Made by a program: the position numbers and the translations under genes. DNA of 64,000 bases from Citrobacter sp. JGM124 (GTDB taxonomy: Bacteria; Pseudomonadota; Gammaproteobacteria; Enterobacterales; Enterobacteriaceae): positions 62,001 through 126,000 of the forward strand of contig NZ_JAERJD010000008.1 of NCBI RefSeq assembly GCF_018257795.1, written 5' to 3'. Of this stretch, positions 9,629 through 18,502 are shown in pieces. Each line of letters opens with the position of its first letter. The first letter of the stretch is position 1. The notes beneath the pieces were generated by a model that was not told the DNA's origin, searched no databases, and saw only the letters and a program-made list of their open reading frames with translations.

Positions 9629-11202
9629 TGTCTATTGAACTGTATTCATTCTCTTCTCATTCTGATGTGCAAGAGGGAAGCCAGCATTCCTATAAATATA
9701 TTAGCATCCGCAATCTGAGCAAATCTTTTTTCGGTCAGACGGTATTGAATAATATATCTTTCTCTTTACAGCCAGGGGAAATAAGGGCGCTATTGGGAGA
9801 GAATGGTGCAGGAAAATCTACATTAATTAATTTGTTAAGTGGTGTGCATCAACCTGATAGTGGCAATATTTTTCTGGAAGAACAGCCTTTCTCATTTTAT
9901 AGGCCTCTTGATGCCTGGAATGCAGGTATTACCACTATTCATCAGGAATTTAGTCTGTTCCCTGAGTTAACTGTTGGGGAAACTATTTTTACCGGCCACT
10001 TACCAGTAAATAAAATCGGTTTTATTCGCTGGCAATTTATTATGAGCGCAGCACGGCATGTGCTTGGATTACTTGGCGTCTCGATCAACCCATTGCGCAA
10101 AGTTTCTGAGTTAAGTGTGGCGGAACAGCAGCTCGTTGAAATTGCCCGTGCACTTACTTCAAAACCACGCCTGATTATCATGGATGAACCCACTGCCGCA
10201 TTAAGTCCTGCGGAAGTAGATAAATTAAAACAGGTGGTACGTACTATTTCTGCAAATGGTGTGGCGGTTATTTATATCAGTCATCGGTTGGAAGAAATTA
10301 AGGATCTGTGTGACACCTACAGTGTCTTAAGAGATGGTGAGTTGGTGGGGGAAGGGGAGGTGAAGCATGCCTCTATCGATAACCTGGTTCGACTTATGGT
10401 TGGGCGTGATTTAGTGGCGTATGACCACTCTGAACGTAATATCAGCACGACTCCTGTATTGGAAGTTGAAAACCTGTCGAGTGCGGCAAAAGGAAGAGAT
10501 GGCCCTCGTGTTAACAATGCCAGTTTCAGTGTAAAAGGCGGGGAGATTGTCGGTTTTGCCGGGTTGGTAGGTGCCGGGAGAACGGAAATTGCACGGTTAT
10601 TATTTGGCGCAGACCCCATAGGGAGTGGCACATTACGCATACAGGGTAAGCCCTATCACCCCTCTTCGCCACGGGATGCTATTGCCGCAGGTATTGGTCT
10701 GGTCCCGGAAGACCGTAAACAGCAGGCACTGTTTCTTTCACTCTCTGTAGAAGAAAATTTCGCCATTATCCATTCGCCGTTACAGAGTTCCCGACTCGTT
10801 ATTGACAGACAGGGGGAGCGGCTTTCGTTCCTTGATTTTAAGAAACAGTTAAATTTGCGGGCGATCAACCTGGGGGCAGATATTGCCACCTTGTCAGGGG
10901 GCAACCAGCAAAAAGTGGTTTTGGCACGTTGGATGGCACAAACCCCGTCCATTCTGATTGTCGATGAGCCTACGCGAGGGGTCGATATTGCTGCAAAAGC
11001 TGATGTGCATAGATTGCTGCGTGACATGGCAAAAAAGGGGGTCGCGATTATTTTGATTTCCTCTGATTTACCGGAAGTGTTAGCGGTGAGTGACCGGATT
11101 ATTACGATGCGGGCGGGTCACTTAACGGGGGAGTTACTAGCACATGAAGCAAATGAAGAGAGCGTCATGCAGCTAATGACACGACATATTCCCCAGATAT
11201 GA
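9628..11202 (+). CDS. Sugar ABC transporter, double ATPase (RbsA/XylG-like)
   Basis: A 524-residue fused ATPase with two nucleotide-binding domains, as in RbsA, MglA and XylG. Domain 1 has Walker A GENGAGKST and Walker B LIIMDEPTAAL. Domain 2 has the degenerate P-loop GLVGAGRTE usual in this class, the signature LSGGNQQKV and Walker B ILIVDEPTRGVD. The length is typical (about 500), with an extra N-terminal stretch of about 25 residues rich in Ser and His. It is translationally coupled to the binding protein (ATG overlaps the preceding stop) and powers import with the permease that follows. Confidence 0.95.
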   Translation: MSIELYSFSSHSDVQEGSQHSYKYISIRNLSKSFFGQTVLNNISFSLQPGEIRALLGENGAGKSTLINLLSGVHQPDSGNIFLEEQPFSFYRPLDAWNAGITTIHQEFSLFPELTVGETIFTGHLPVNKIGFIRWQFIMSAARHVLGLLGVSINPLRKVSELSVAEQQLVEIARALTSKPRLIIMDEPTAALSPAEVDKLKQVVRTISANGVAVIYISHRLEEIKDLCDTYSVLRDGELVGEGEVKHASIDNLVRLMVGRDLVAYDHSERNISTTPVLEVENLSSAAKGRDGPRVNNASFSVKGGEIVGFAGLVGAGRTEIARLLFGADPIGSGTLRIQGKPYHPSSPRDAIAAGIGLVPEDRKQQALFLSLSVEENFAIIHSPLQSSRLVIDRQGERLSFLDFKKQLNLRAINLGADIATLSGGNQQKVVLARWMAQTPSILIVDEPTRGVDIAAKADVHRLLRDMAKKGVAIILISSDLPEVLAVSDRIITMRAGHLTGELLAHEANEESVMQLMTRHIPQI

Positions 11203-11223
11203 ATTAACTTTTGGATCAAAGAG

Positions 11224-12240
11224 ATGACTATGAGTTCGACCATCCTGAGTGAGAATAAAGGTGGCAATAATAAGAAAGCCATTTTGGCACGTTTTGCCCC
11301 GCTGATCTTTCTTGTATTGCTAATGGCGCTATTTACTTTACTGGCTCCACGTTTTCTCTCTTCAATCAATCTTTTTAACGTCGTTCGCCAGGTTTCTATC
11401 TACGGAATTATTGCTGTCGGCATGACCTTTATTATTTTAACTCGTGGCATTGATCTCTCTGTGGGTGCTATTGCTGCCCTTTCAGGGATGGTGGCAGCCG
11501 TAGTGGCTAAAGGGGGCATTGATGGTCAATTTATGTTGTTTGCTGATGGACAGGGCCTGGCCTGGCAGTGGGCTGCTTTAGCTGCGATTTTAACCGGTGG
11601 GCTGGCTGGTGCGCTACAAGGATTGATTATCGCACGGCTGGCGGTGCCAGCATTTGTCGTTACCTTAGGCGGTTTGACAGTTTTCCGTGGCCTGACGTTG
11701 CTTATCAGCAATGGTAGCCCTGTTAGTGGGTTCGATGATGCCCTGGGCTGGTGGGGGCGTGGCATGGTGGGGCCTGTTCCGGTACCTGTGATTGTGTTTG
11801 CCCTCGTCGCTATTATTGCTTCTATCACCCTGCATGTTACGCGTTATGGCCGCTCAATATATGCCATTGGCTCCAACCCTGAAGCAGCCCGACTTTGCGG
11901 GCTGAATGTTAAAGGCGTTATCACCAGTGTGTATGTTCTGACCGGTCTTCTGGCAGGATTGGGGGGATTTCTGCTCACTGCTCGCCTCAATTCTGCAGAG
12001 GCCGTCGCAGGAAACCAATATGAACTGTATGTGATAGCCGCCGTGGTTATTGGTGGTACTAGCCTGTATGGCGGTACTGGCAGTATTTGGGGAACAGTGA
12101 TTGGCACTTTACTGATAGGTGTCTTGTTAAACGGGTTGGTTATTCTGAACATTTCGCCCTACATACAGCAGCTGTTGATTGGCTTCATTATTGTGGCCGC
12201 GGTGACATTTGATATCTTGATCAAGAGGCAAAAAAGATGA
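11224..12240 (+). CDS. Sugar ABC transporter, permease (RbsC-like)
   Basis: A 338-residue inner-membrane permease of the BPD_transp_2 family. It has 8-10 hydrophobic segments and the family motifs GMTFIILTRGIDLSVG (about residues 64-79) and, late in the protein, AAVVIGGTSLYGGTGSIWGT. It forms the channel with the double ATPase upstream. The stop overlaps the next start (ATGA), so the permease is translationally coupled to the lactonase-like gene. Confidence 0.95.
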   Translation: MTMSSTILSENKGGNNKKAILARFAPLIFLVLLMALFTLLAPRFLSSINLFNVVRQVSIYGIIAVGMTFIILTRGIDLSVGAIAALSGMVAAVVAKGGIDGQFMLFADGQGLAWQWAALAAILTGGLAGALQGLIIARLAVPAFVVTLGGLTVFRGLTLLISNGSPVSGFDDALGWWGRGMVGPVPVPVIVFALVAIIASITLHVTRYGRSIYAIGSNPEAARLCGLNVKGVITSVYVLTGLLAGLGGFLLTARLNSAEAVAGNQYELYVIAAVVIGGTSLYGGTGSIWGTVIGTLLIGVLLNGLVILNISPYIQQLLIGFIIVAAVTFDILIKRQKR

Positions 12241-14222
12241 GTAGAGCCGTCTTCTTGATGGGAACCTCGATTACAGAGGCACCAAAAAAAACGTTATCTG
12301 CAGCCTCTTTATCTGCTGAATTTGATCAGGGGGCATTACGCTGGATACGCTGGCGGGGAATTGAAATTTTGCGTGGTGTGGCATTCTTGGTACGAACTCC
12401 TGGGTGGGGGACGCCAGAGCCACAGATTAGCGAATTATCAATTCAACAGAACGATGATGCTTTTAAGGTTCGCTATCAGGCACATTACGTCAATGGTGAG
12501 GAACAACTCACTGTTGATGTCTCTTTTGAAGGCCATAGTGAAGGTTTTTTGTCAGCAAGTGCTCGTATTGTGGCTGATACCCACTTTACGACCAACCGTA
12601 CAGGATTCGTTGTTCTCTATCCCCTGGAGGGGGTTGTTGGTACTGCTGTTCAGGTGGAACATGCTGATGGGGAAAATACCAATATTGTTATCTCTGATGC
12701 TATTAGCCCGGGACAACCGATTTTCAACATTCATGCTATTACCCATCATCCTGTAGAAAATTTGTCGGTGGCGACCCGTTTTGAAGGCGATGTTTTTGAA
12801 GCGGAAGACCATCGCAACTGGTCTGATGCTTCTTTTAAAATATATAACCGGCCTATTGCTCTCCCACATCCTTACTCGTTACAGGCAGGGCAAGAGTTAT
12901 TGCAGTCGGTCACGGTTCGGGTCAAGGACGATAATACTCGTCAGGATGATCATTGTGTCACCGATAATACCCGTGCAGCCCGTGTTGAAGTCGGGGCTGT
13001 AACCCGTCAATCAGTTCCCGTTATAGGGCTTGGGTTATCTGCTGATGCCAGTGCGGAAGCGCTGGATTATGCCGATCAATTGTCCCGCCTGGGGCCAATC
13101 CATTTTTTACTGCGCTATGATCCTACCACTCCGCATAATGCAGAACATCTACTGGCCGCAGGCCAGCTAGCGGCGACGACGAATCTGCCGATTGCATTGG
13201 AATTGTTACTCACAGCAAGCCATGATCCGGCAGAAGAGATAGGTTCTGTGGCGAAATTACTGCAAAAAGCCGAAATTTCGCCATTATCTGTCGCTATTTT
13301 CCCAAAAAATGACGAGCGCTCTTTCCAGCCTGGGGAGCTGCGTCCGCAATCACCTTCAGATGCGGATATTTACGCGGAGGCGAAAAAAGCCTTCCCTGAT
13401 ACGCCTGTTGGTGGTGGTAGCCCCGCTTTCTTTACTGAATTTAATCGCAAACGGCCCTCCCCGGGATCATTTGATTTCATTACTCATGCTACCGCCCCCA
13501 CAGTACATGCAGCGGATGATGTGTCAGTTATCGAAACTTTGCAGTCTCTGCCCCACATCATTAAGTCGGCAAGGAAGATTATTCAGGGTGCTGATAAGCA
13601 TGAAGAGCGTGTTTTTTATCGTATCGGGCCTGTTGGAATTGGTGCACGTTTAAATCCCTATGGAAATGGCCCTGTAGCTAACCCTGATTCAGCCCGAGTA
13701 GGGCTGGCCGCTAATGACCCTCGCCAGCGTGGTCTGTTTGCCGCCGCATGGCATGTTGGTTATGCCGCTATTGTCGCCAAATATGGTGTTGATGCCCTGA
13801 TTATGGGGGCACCGACAGGGCCGTTTGGTGTGGTTTCAACACGACAGCCCTATCTCCGGGAATGGTGGGATGATCAAGAGGAAGGTCATGTCTATCCACT
13901 GTTTCATGTCGTCGCTGATTTGGCATCCGGGAGTAGTAAACCTCGCCTCGATACGACCTCAGACAGTGAACAACTGGCGGTCATTGGCTGGCTGGACGCG
14001 GGCCAGAATACGGTGCTGATTGCTAACCTGTCTGGCGAACCAGTGAAAGTAAATCTGGTTGATGTGGCGTGGGCACAGGTGAGATTGCTGGATGTGGAAC
14101 ACATTGAGATCGCGGTGTTATCCCCCCAAGTTTTCCGTCACAGCAGTGAAGTAAAAAACATCGAGAAAGGTATCGATTTGGATGCCTACGCCGTGGCCAC
14201 AATCCGTTATCAGAGAAATTAG
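12237..14222 (+). CDS. apnL: D-apionate lactonase-like three-domain protein
   Basis: A 661-residue cytoplasmic protein (no signal peptide) with the organisation I recall for ApnL, which opens D-apionolactone to D-apionate: an N-terminal beta-sandwich (about 15-240), a TIM-barrel middle (about 255-580) and a short beta C-terminal domain (about 590-661). Recognisable wording includes RIGPVGIGARLNPYGNG, the segment NDPRQRGLFAAAWHVGYAA, and MGAPTGPFGVV. Its place between a sugar importer and an ApsD-like dehydrogenase supports the call. It is linked by an ATGA overlap to the permease and lies three bases before the dehydrogenase. Residues cannot be checked against a structure here. A related lactonase acting on another sugar lactone is the main alternative. 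Confidence 0.65.
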   Translation: MSRAVFLMGTSITEAPKKTLSAASLSAEFDQGALRWIRWRGIEILRGVAFLVRTPGWGTPEPQISELSIQQNDDAFKVRYQAHYVNGEEQLTVDVSFEGHSEGFLSASARIVADTHFTTNRTGFVVLYPLEGVVGTAVQVEHADGENTNIVISDAISPGQPIFNIHAITHHPVENLSVATRFEGDVFEAEDHRNWSDASFKIYNRPIALPHPYSLQAGQELLQSVTVRVKDDNTRQDDHCVTDNTRAARVEVGAVTRQSVPVIGLGLSADASAEALDYADQLSRLGPIHFLLRYDPTTPHNAEHLLAAGQLAATTNLPIALELLLTASHDPAEEIGSVAKLLQKAEISPLSVAIFPKNDERSFQPGELRPQSPSDADIYAEAKKAFPDTPVGGGSPAFFTEFNRKRPSPGSFDFITHATAPTVHAADDVSVIETLQSLPHIIKSARKIIQGADKHEERVFYRIGPVGIGARLNPYGNGPVANPDSARVGLAANDPRQRGLFAAAWHVGYAAIVAKYGVDALIMGAPTGPFGVVSTRQPYLREWWDDQEEGHVYPLFHVVADLASGSSKPRLDTTSDSEQLAVIGWLDAGQNTVLIANLSGEPVKVNLVDVAWAQVRLLDVEHIEIAVLSPQVFRHSSEVKNIEKGIDLDAYAVATIRYQRN

Positions 14223-14225
14223 TTA

Positions 14226-15257
14226 ATGACTTCAAAATTGAAAGGGGCTGTTGTGGGCTGTGGTTTCTTTGCCCAGAACCACTTGGCTGGCTGGAAGGAC
14301 ATTCAAGATGTTGAGATTGTGGCAGTCTGCGATCTGGATATTGAGAAAGCGAAAGCGGCAGCGACGAAATTTGGCATTGCGTATTATACCGATGATGTGA
14401 ATGCCCTGTTCGCAACACAAACTCTGGATTTTGTCGATTTGCCAACCACGATGGAAACACATGAAAGCCTTGTGGGCGCAGCAGTCGAACAGAATATTCC
14501 GGTTATTGTGCAAAAACCTTTTGCTCCTGACTTTGAAGGATGTCGCCGCATGGTGGCGGCAGCGGCAGAGCGGAATGTGACACTGATGGTACATGAAGAT
14601 TTTCGTTTTCAGAATGTCTTTAGGGCTGCAAAAAAAATTATCGACAGTGGGACATTAGGAAAACTGACCTTTGGCAGATTTTCATGGCGGACGGCTATCG
14701 ATGTTTATTCAAACCAGCCTTATCTGATCAACGTAAAGCGTTTCATGATAATGGATGTCGGGATCCATTTACTGGATTTGGCCCGCTTTTTATTTGGCGA
14801 GGCTCAGGGGGTTTTTTGCCGTACCCAACAAATCAAAGAAGGGATCACAGGGGAAGATGCCGCGACCATTCTGCTTACCCATGACAATGGGGCAACAACA
14901 GTGCTTGATTTTAGCTATGCCTCCCGGCGTCATCCAGATCTCTTCCCACAAACGTTAGTGGAAATTGAAGGAACGTTGGGGACATTAACCATCGGTCCTA
15001 ATCAGGTACTGACTGTCCATTCTGATGGCCAATCCAGAGAAGAGCAAATAACCCACGATTCGCACTCATGGACCTATGAACCCTGGACGCAGATCCAAGA
15101 TAGTGTGGTGCATACCCAACGTCATTTTGTGGAAAGCTTGCGCCATAGCATTGAGCCAGAAACATCGGGTAGGGATAGCTTGCTGACATATGGGTTGCTT
15201 GAAGCAGCCTATCTATCAGCATCAACAGGACAGCAAGTTGTGCCAGAAAGAGACTGA
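14226..15257 (+). CDS. Gfo/Idh/MocA oxidoreductase, resembles D-apiose dehydrogenase
   Basis: A 343-residue NAD(P)-dependent dehydrogenase. The N-terminal Rossmann fold starts GAVVGCGFF (glycines near residues 7-13), the QKP at 96-98 replaces the usual EKP, and DVGIH at 177-181 supplies the conserved catalytic Asp and His. The opening (VGCGFFAQNHLAGWKD) resembles the ApsD family, which oxidises D-apiose to D-apionolactone. That product would be the substrate of the lactonase encoded three bases upstream. The family is broad, so inositol-like or other sugar substrates remain possible. Confidence 0.8.
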   Translation: MTSKLKGAVVGCGFFAQNHLAGWKDIQDVEIVAVCDLDIEKAKAAATKFGIAYYTDDVNALFATQTLDFVDLPTTMETHESLVGAAVEQNIPVIVQKPFAPDFEGCRRMVAAAAERNVTLMVHEDFRFQNVFRAAKKIIDSGTLGKLTFGRFSWRTAIDVYSNQPYLINVKRFMIMDVGIHLLDLARFLFGEAQGVFCRTQQIKEGITGEDAATILLTHDNGATTVLDFSYASRRHPDLFPQTLVEIEGTLGTLTIGPNQVLTVHSDGQSREEQITHDSHSWTYEPWTQIQDSVVHTQRHFVESLRHSIEPETSGRDSLLTYGLLEAAYLSASTGQQVVPERD

Positions 15258-15272
15258 GTCTTTAAGGGGATA

Positions 15273-16310
15273 ATGATGGGGATAGACAATACTCGCCCAT
15301 TAGGCAACACGGGATTACACCTACCTATTGTTGGCGTTGGAACATGTCCGTTGGGTGAATTATTTGAGGAAATAACCGATCAGGTGGCACAAGCCACTCT
15401 GGAAACTGCCTGGAATAATGGTATTCGGTTTTATGACACTGCTCCATGGTACGGTCGGGGTTTGGGGGAGCATCGAACAGGACAGTTTCTTTACCGAAAG
15501 GCTCGGGCTGATTATGTGTTGTCAACCAAGGTGGGACGACGTCTTATTGCTCCGCGTTCAAGGGCGACGTTTCAGACCGCCCCCTGGCAAGGGGGACTGG
15601 CTTTCGATCATGTTCACGATTATACCTACGGCGGCATTTTACGTTCTTATGAGGACAGCCTGCAGCGTTTAGGCATTAACAAAGTGGATATTCTCTATAT
15701 CCATGATCTGGATACGGGCTATTTTCCCGATCAAAACGTGTTATCAGAAAAATTAAGCGAGTTGGAGTCTGGTGGTTTCAGGGCGCTGGAAGAGCTGAAA
15801 GCATCAGGTGAAATAGCTGCATTTGGGGCAGGAATTAATGAACCTGGGATGATTAACCGTTTTTTAGACCGATATCCGTTAGATCTCTTCTTAGTCGCGT
15901 CCCGCTACACTTTACTTGAACAAGACATTTATGCTGAAGAGCTGCTGAGGGCCCAACAACAAGGGGCCGGGATTATTATTGGCGGGGTATTTAACTCCGG
16001 TGTTTTGGCTACAGGTATTCATGATACAGCCCGTTATGACTATGGAAAGTTGCCGGATTCGGTGACCAGCAAAGTCAGAAAACTGCAATCTGTGGCTGAT
16101 CAGTTTCATATTCCTCTTGCCGCTGCTGCATTGCAATTTCCACTGGGTTTCAGTGCGGTCACGAGTGTGTTGTATGGGCCATCTAAACCGACTGAAGTTA
16201 CTCAAAACGTTGCTCATTTCAACTATCCCATACCGGCCGAATTTTGGCAGACACTAAGAGCGCAGGGATTAATAGCTGAACATATTCCATTGCCTGGCCT
16301 GCCGCTATAG
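15273..16310 (+). CDS. Aldo/keto reductase, aldose 1-dehydrogenase type
   Basis: A 345-residue TIM-barrel aldo/keto reductase. The catalytic tetrad is visible: Asp55 and Tyr60 in FYDTAPWYG, Lys86 in LSTKVGR and His144 in LYIHDLD. The overall wording resembles the D-threo-aldose (L-fucose) 1-dehydrogenase group, which oxidises sugars to lactones, rather than the NADPH aldose reductases. It follows the Gfo/Idh gene after 15 bases, with an AAGGGG ribosome site. In this island it could supply a second lactone-forming step or act on a lower-pathway intermediate; both are inferences. Confidence 0.88.
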   Translation: MMGIDNTRPLGNTGLHLPIVGVGTCPLGELFEEITDQVAQATLETAWNNGIRFYDTAPWYGRGLGEHRTGQFLYRKARADYVLSTKVGRRLIAPRSRATFQTAPWQGGLAFDHVHDYTYGGILRSYEDSLQRLGINKVDILYIHDLDTGYFPDQNVLSEKLSELESGGFRALEELKASGEIAAFGAGINEPGMINRFLDRYPLDLFLVASRYTLLEQDIYAEELLRAQQQGAGIIIGGVFNSGVLATGIHDTARYDYGKLPDSVTSKVRKLQSVADQFHIPLAAAALQFPLGFSAVTSVLYGPSKPTEVTQNVAHFNYPIPAEFWQTLRAQGLIAEHIPLPGLPL

Positions 16311-16341
16311 ATGTGTGTCAATATTTTTGCCAGAGGGCTAT

Positions 16342-17190
16342 ATGACTTATAAAACAATCATTTCCGCACATGAATTAGAGAAACATCTACATGATACCGA
16401 TTGGGTTATTTTGGATGCACGTTTCACACTGGATGATGAAAACTGGGGGCTCAGTCAGTATCTGAATCGTCATATTCCAGGGGCCTACTATGCCAATTTA
16501 GCCTCTGATTTATCAGGTAATATTATTCCTGGTCGTACAGGCAGGCGTCCATTGCCACCGAGAGATAAATTCATCAATACACTTTCCCTGTGGGGAATAG
16601 GTCCTAATACACAAGTTGTGGTTTATGACGCGAGTGGTGGCCTAATGGCGGCTTCCAGAACATGGTGGATGTTACGTTGGCTTGGGCATGATGCCGTGGC
16701 AGTACTGGATGGCGGTTGGGGAGAATGGCTCAAATCAGGATACCCGACATCGAATGATATCCCTGTCCCGATTCCTGGATTATTTATAGCAAAAGAGCGC
16801 CCTGAACTTCAAGTCGATGTCGGGCTGGTGGATAGCGTTCGCCTTAATCCAGAGTGGGCGGTATTCGACTCCCGCTCTGAGGCAGGATTCCACGGTGGTG
16901 GGGTTTATCATGATGCAATTCGTGGACATATTGCAGGAGCCAGGCTGGCTGACCGTGCCAATACACTTAACAGCGATGGACTATTTCGTACCCCTGAAGA
17001 GTTACGCGCGCACTACACCGCTTTACTAGGAGATGTACCTGTTGAACGCACCATTTTTTACTGTGGTTCAGGTGTTACTGCAGCACAGAACCTCTTGGCA
17101 TTGGCTTACGCGGGGCTGGGCGATGCCAGGCATTACGTTGGTTCCTGGAGTGAGTGGATTACCGACCCGTCCCGGGCGGTGGAACTGTAG
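16342..17190 (+). CDS. Sulfurtransferase (3-mercaptopyruvate/thiosulfate type)
   Basis: A 282-residue tandem rhodanese protein with an inactive N-terminal domain (about 1-130) and a catalytic C-terminal domain (about 165-282). The active-site Cys241 lies in CGSGVTA, the loop typical of mercaptopyruvate sulfurtransferases such as SseA. The start at 16342 is preferred over the GTG at 16315 because GAGG sits five bases before it and the rhodanese fold starts at once. It lies within the sugar island, on the same strand with short spacers. A sulfur-handling enzyme is unexpected in sugar breakdown. Confidence 0.9.
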   Translation: MTYKTIISAHELEKHLHDTDWVILDARFTLDDENWGLSQYLNRHIPGAYYANLASDLSGNIIPGRTGRRPLPPRDKFINTLSLWGIGPNTQVVVYDASGGLMAASRTWWMLRWLGHDAVAVLDGGWGEWLKSGYPTSNDIPVPIPGLFIAKERPELQVDVGLVDSVRLNPEWAVFDSRSEAGFHGGGVYHDAIRGHIAGARLADRANTLNSDGLFRTPEELRAHYTALLGDVPVERTIFYCGSGVTAAQNLLALAYAGLGDARHYVGSWSEWITDPSRAVEL

Positions 17191-17253
17191 CCGTTAGTCA
17201 TTTCATGTTCATGCTGGCGACAGTGCCGGCGGGTGATTCTTCCGAGGGTATTT

Positions 17254-18060
17254 ATGAGCAATATTATTGAAAAACTGTTTTCATTACAGGGAAAAGTTGT
17301 CTTGGTCTCTGGCGCGGGTGGAGCTATTGGCCGTGTGTTGAGTAAAGCACTGGCGGAAGCGGGAGCGACAGTAGCATTACATGATATCGACATTGATCGC
17401 CTGAAGCCGATTCAAGCCTCCATAGAGGCTGACGGGGGAAAAGCATTATCTATTGCGGCTGATTTAAGTGATGTTACAGCTTGCCGCCAATTGGTCGATA
17501 CAGTGCATGACAAGTTGGGGCATATTGATGTGTTACTGACGAGTGCCGGGGTTAATCGTAGAAAACCGATCACTGAGGTCAGCGCTGATGATTTTGATGC
17601 CATTATTGATATAAACCTGCGTAGTGTTTATTTCTTGGGGCAAGCCGTCCAGCCTTATATGGCAAAACAAGGTGGCGGAAAGATTGTCAATATTAGCTCG
17701 TTAAGTGCGAAACATTCATTCAATACCATTTCAGTATACGCCGCCTCAAAAGCGGCTGTTAGCCAGTTAACCAAGTCTATGGCACGTGAGTGGGTTGATG
17801 ACAATATCCAGGTAAATGCTATTGAACCAGGTTTTATTAAGACAGAGTTTACGCGGCCATTATGGGACGATGAGTATCGCTCAAAGTGGTTTCAGAATTT
17901 TATTCCTCAGGGACGTTTAGGGAATCCTGACGATTTGATTGGCGCAGTTCTCTTTTTAAGCTCTGCGGCGTCCACCTATTTGACTGGACAGGCGATTACT
18001 ATTGATGGGGGCGTTTTATCGGGCTCCACATGGGTTAATCCCGAGCCTGAAAATGGCTAG
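17254..18060 (+). CDS. SDR-family dehydrogenase
   Basis: A 268-residue classical short-chain dehydrogenase. The cofactor loop is GAGGAIG (residues 20-26), NAG-type LLTSAGV follows near 94-100, Asn121 is present, and the catalytic Ser (148/149), Tyr162 and Lys166 lie in NISS and YAASK. It resembles gluconate 5-dehydrogenase and other sugar-acid dehydrogenases. The start at 17254 has a CCGAGGG ribosome site, and the homologous N terminus fits better than the upstream GTG at 17233. It is the last gene of the island. A sugar acid such as D-apionate would be a natural substrate (inference). Confidence 0.88.
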   Translation: MSNIIEKLFSLQGKVVLVSGAGGAIGRVLSKALAEAGATVALHDIDIDRLKPIQASIEADGGKALSIAADLSDVTACRQLVDTVHDKLGHIDVLLTSAGVNRRKPITEVSADDFDAIIDINLRSVYFLGQAVQPYMAKQGGGKIVNISSLSAKHSFNTISVYAASKAAVSQLTKSMAREWVDDNIQVNAIEPGFIKTEFTRPLWDDEYRSKWFQNFIPQGRLGNPDDLIGAVLFLSSAASTYLTGQAITIDGGVLSGSTWVNPEPENG

Positions 18061-18122
18061 TATTGTTCTTGGGGACGCGATGGCCAAGTTTTTGAATGAG
18101 TAATGGAATGCCATAGATTAAT

Positions 18123-18157
18123 GGGTCTCAATAGCAATATTTGAGCCCCTTTATTTT
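18123..18157 (+). terminator. Terminator of the 8.6-18.1 kb island
   Basis: The stem GGGTCTCAA / TTGAGCCCC has one mismatch and a 9-base loop and is followed by CTTTATTTTTT. It lies 63 bases after the SDR stop and before the convergent yjfN. Confidence 0.6.
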
Positions 18158-18226
18158 TTGGATGGAGCGCCAGACTAGCTGCTGAATACCCTTACAGCAG
18201 TATGCGTAAACACACTCGCTAGATTT

Positions 18227-18502
18227 TTAAGCGTAAATGATCACTTGTGCTTGCCAGCGTTCAGTGGGCAAATCTTCCTGGAGCTGAATGATCCGATAGT
18301 AGGATGCCCCCTGTTCACTGGCTTTCAGGGCGATAACTTTTTCGACCTCAACAGGGCTGCCGACCATATCATTGACAGAAATGGTGCCAATTTCATTCAA
18401 ACCGGTGACACAGTCTGCGGCAACATCTTCAGCAGACTGGGCGAGGGACGGCAGTAACCCCATAGAGGCGAGCAAGGTGGTTAAGGCATTTGATTGTTGC
18501 AT
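18227..18502 (-). CDS. yjfN: YjfN-like DUF1471 periplasmic protein
   Basis: A 91-residue secreted protein of the DUF1471 (YhcN/BhsA) family. A short signal sequence ends near LAQSA. The mature part contains ADCVTGLNEIGTISVN and EQGASYYRI, which match E. coli YjfN. The frame extends upstream to 18718, but the ATG at 18502 has a strong AAGGAG (minus strand) eight bases before it and gives the family length. It is transcribed divergently from yjfP, and the yjfO/bsmA gene found between them in E. coli is missing. DUF1471 proteins are linked to envelope stress and biofilm; the exact role here is unknown. Confidence 0.85.
   Translation of the reverse strand: MQQSNALTTLLASMGLLPSLAQSAEDVAADCVTGLNEIGTISVNDMVGSPVEVEKVIALKASEQGASYYRIIQLQEDLPTERWQAQVIIYA

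Noticed and set aside
12237-14222. Glycoside hydrolase or mutarotase as the identity of the 661-residue protein
   Set aside because: The N-terminal sandwich is mutarotase-like, but the wording of the barrel and C-terminal parts fits the apionate lactonase type better, and the neighbours make a lactone.
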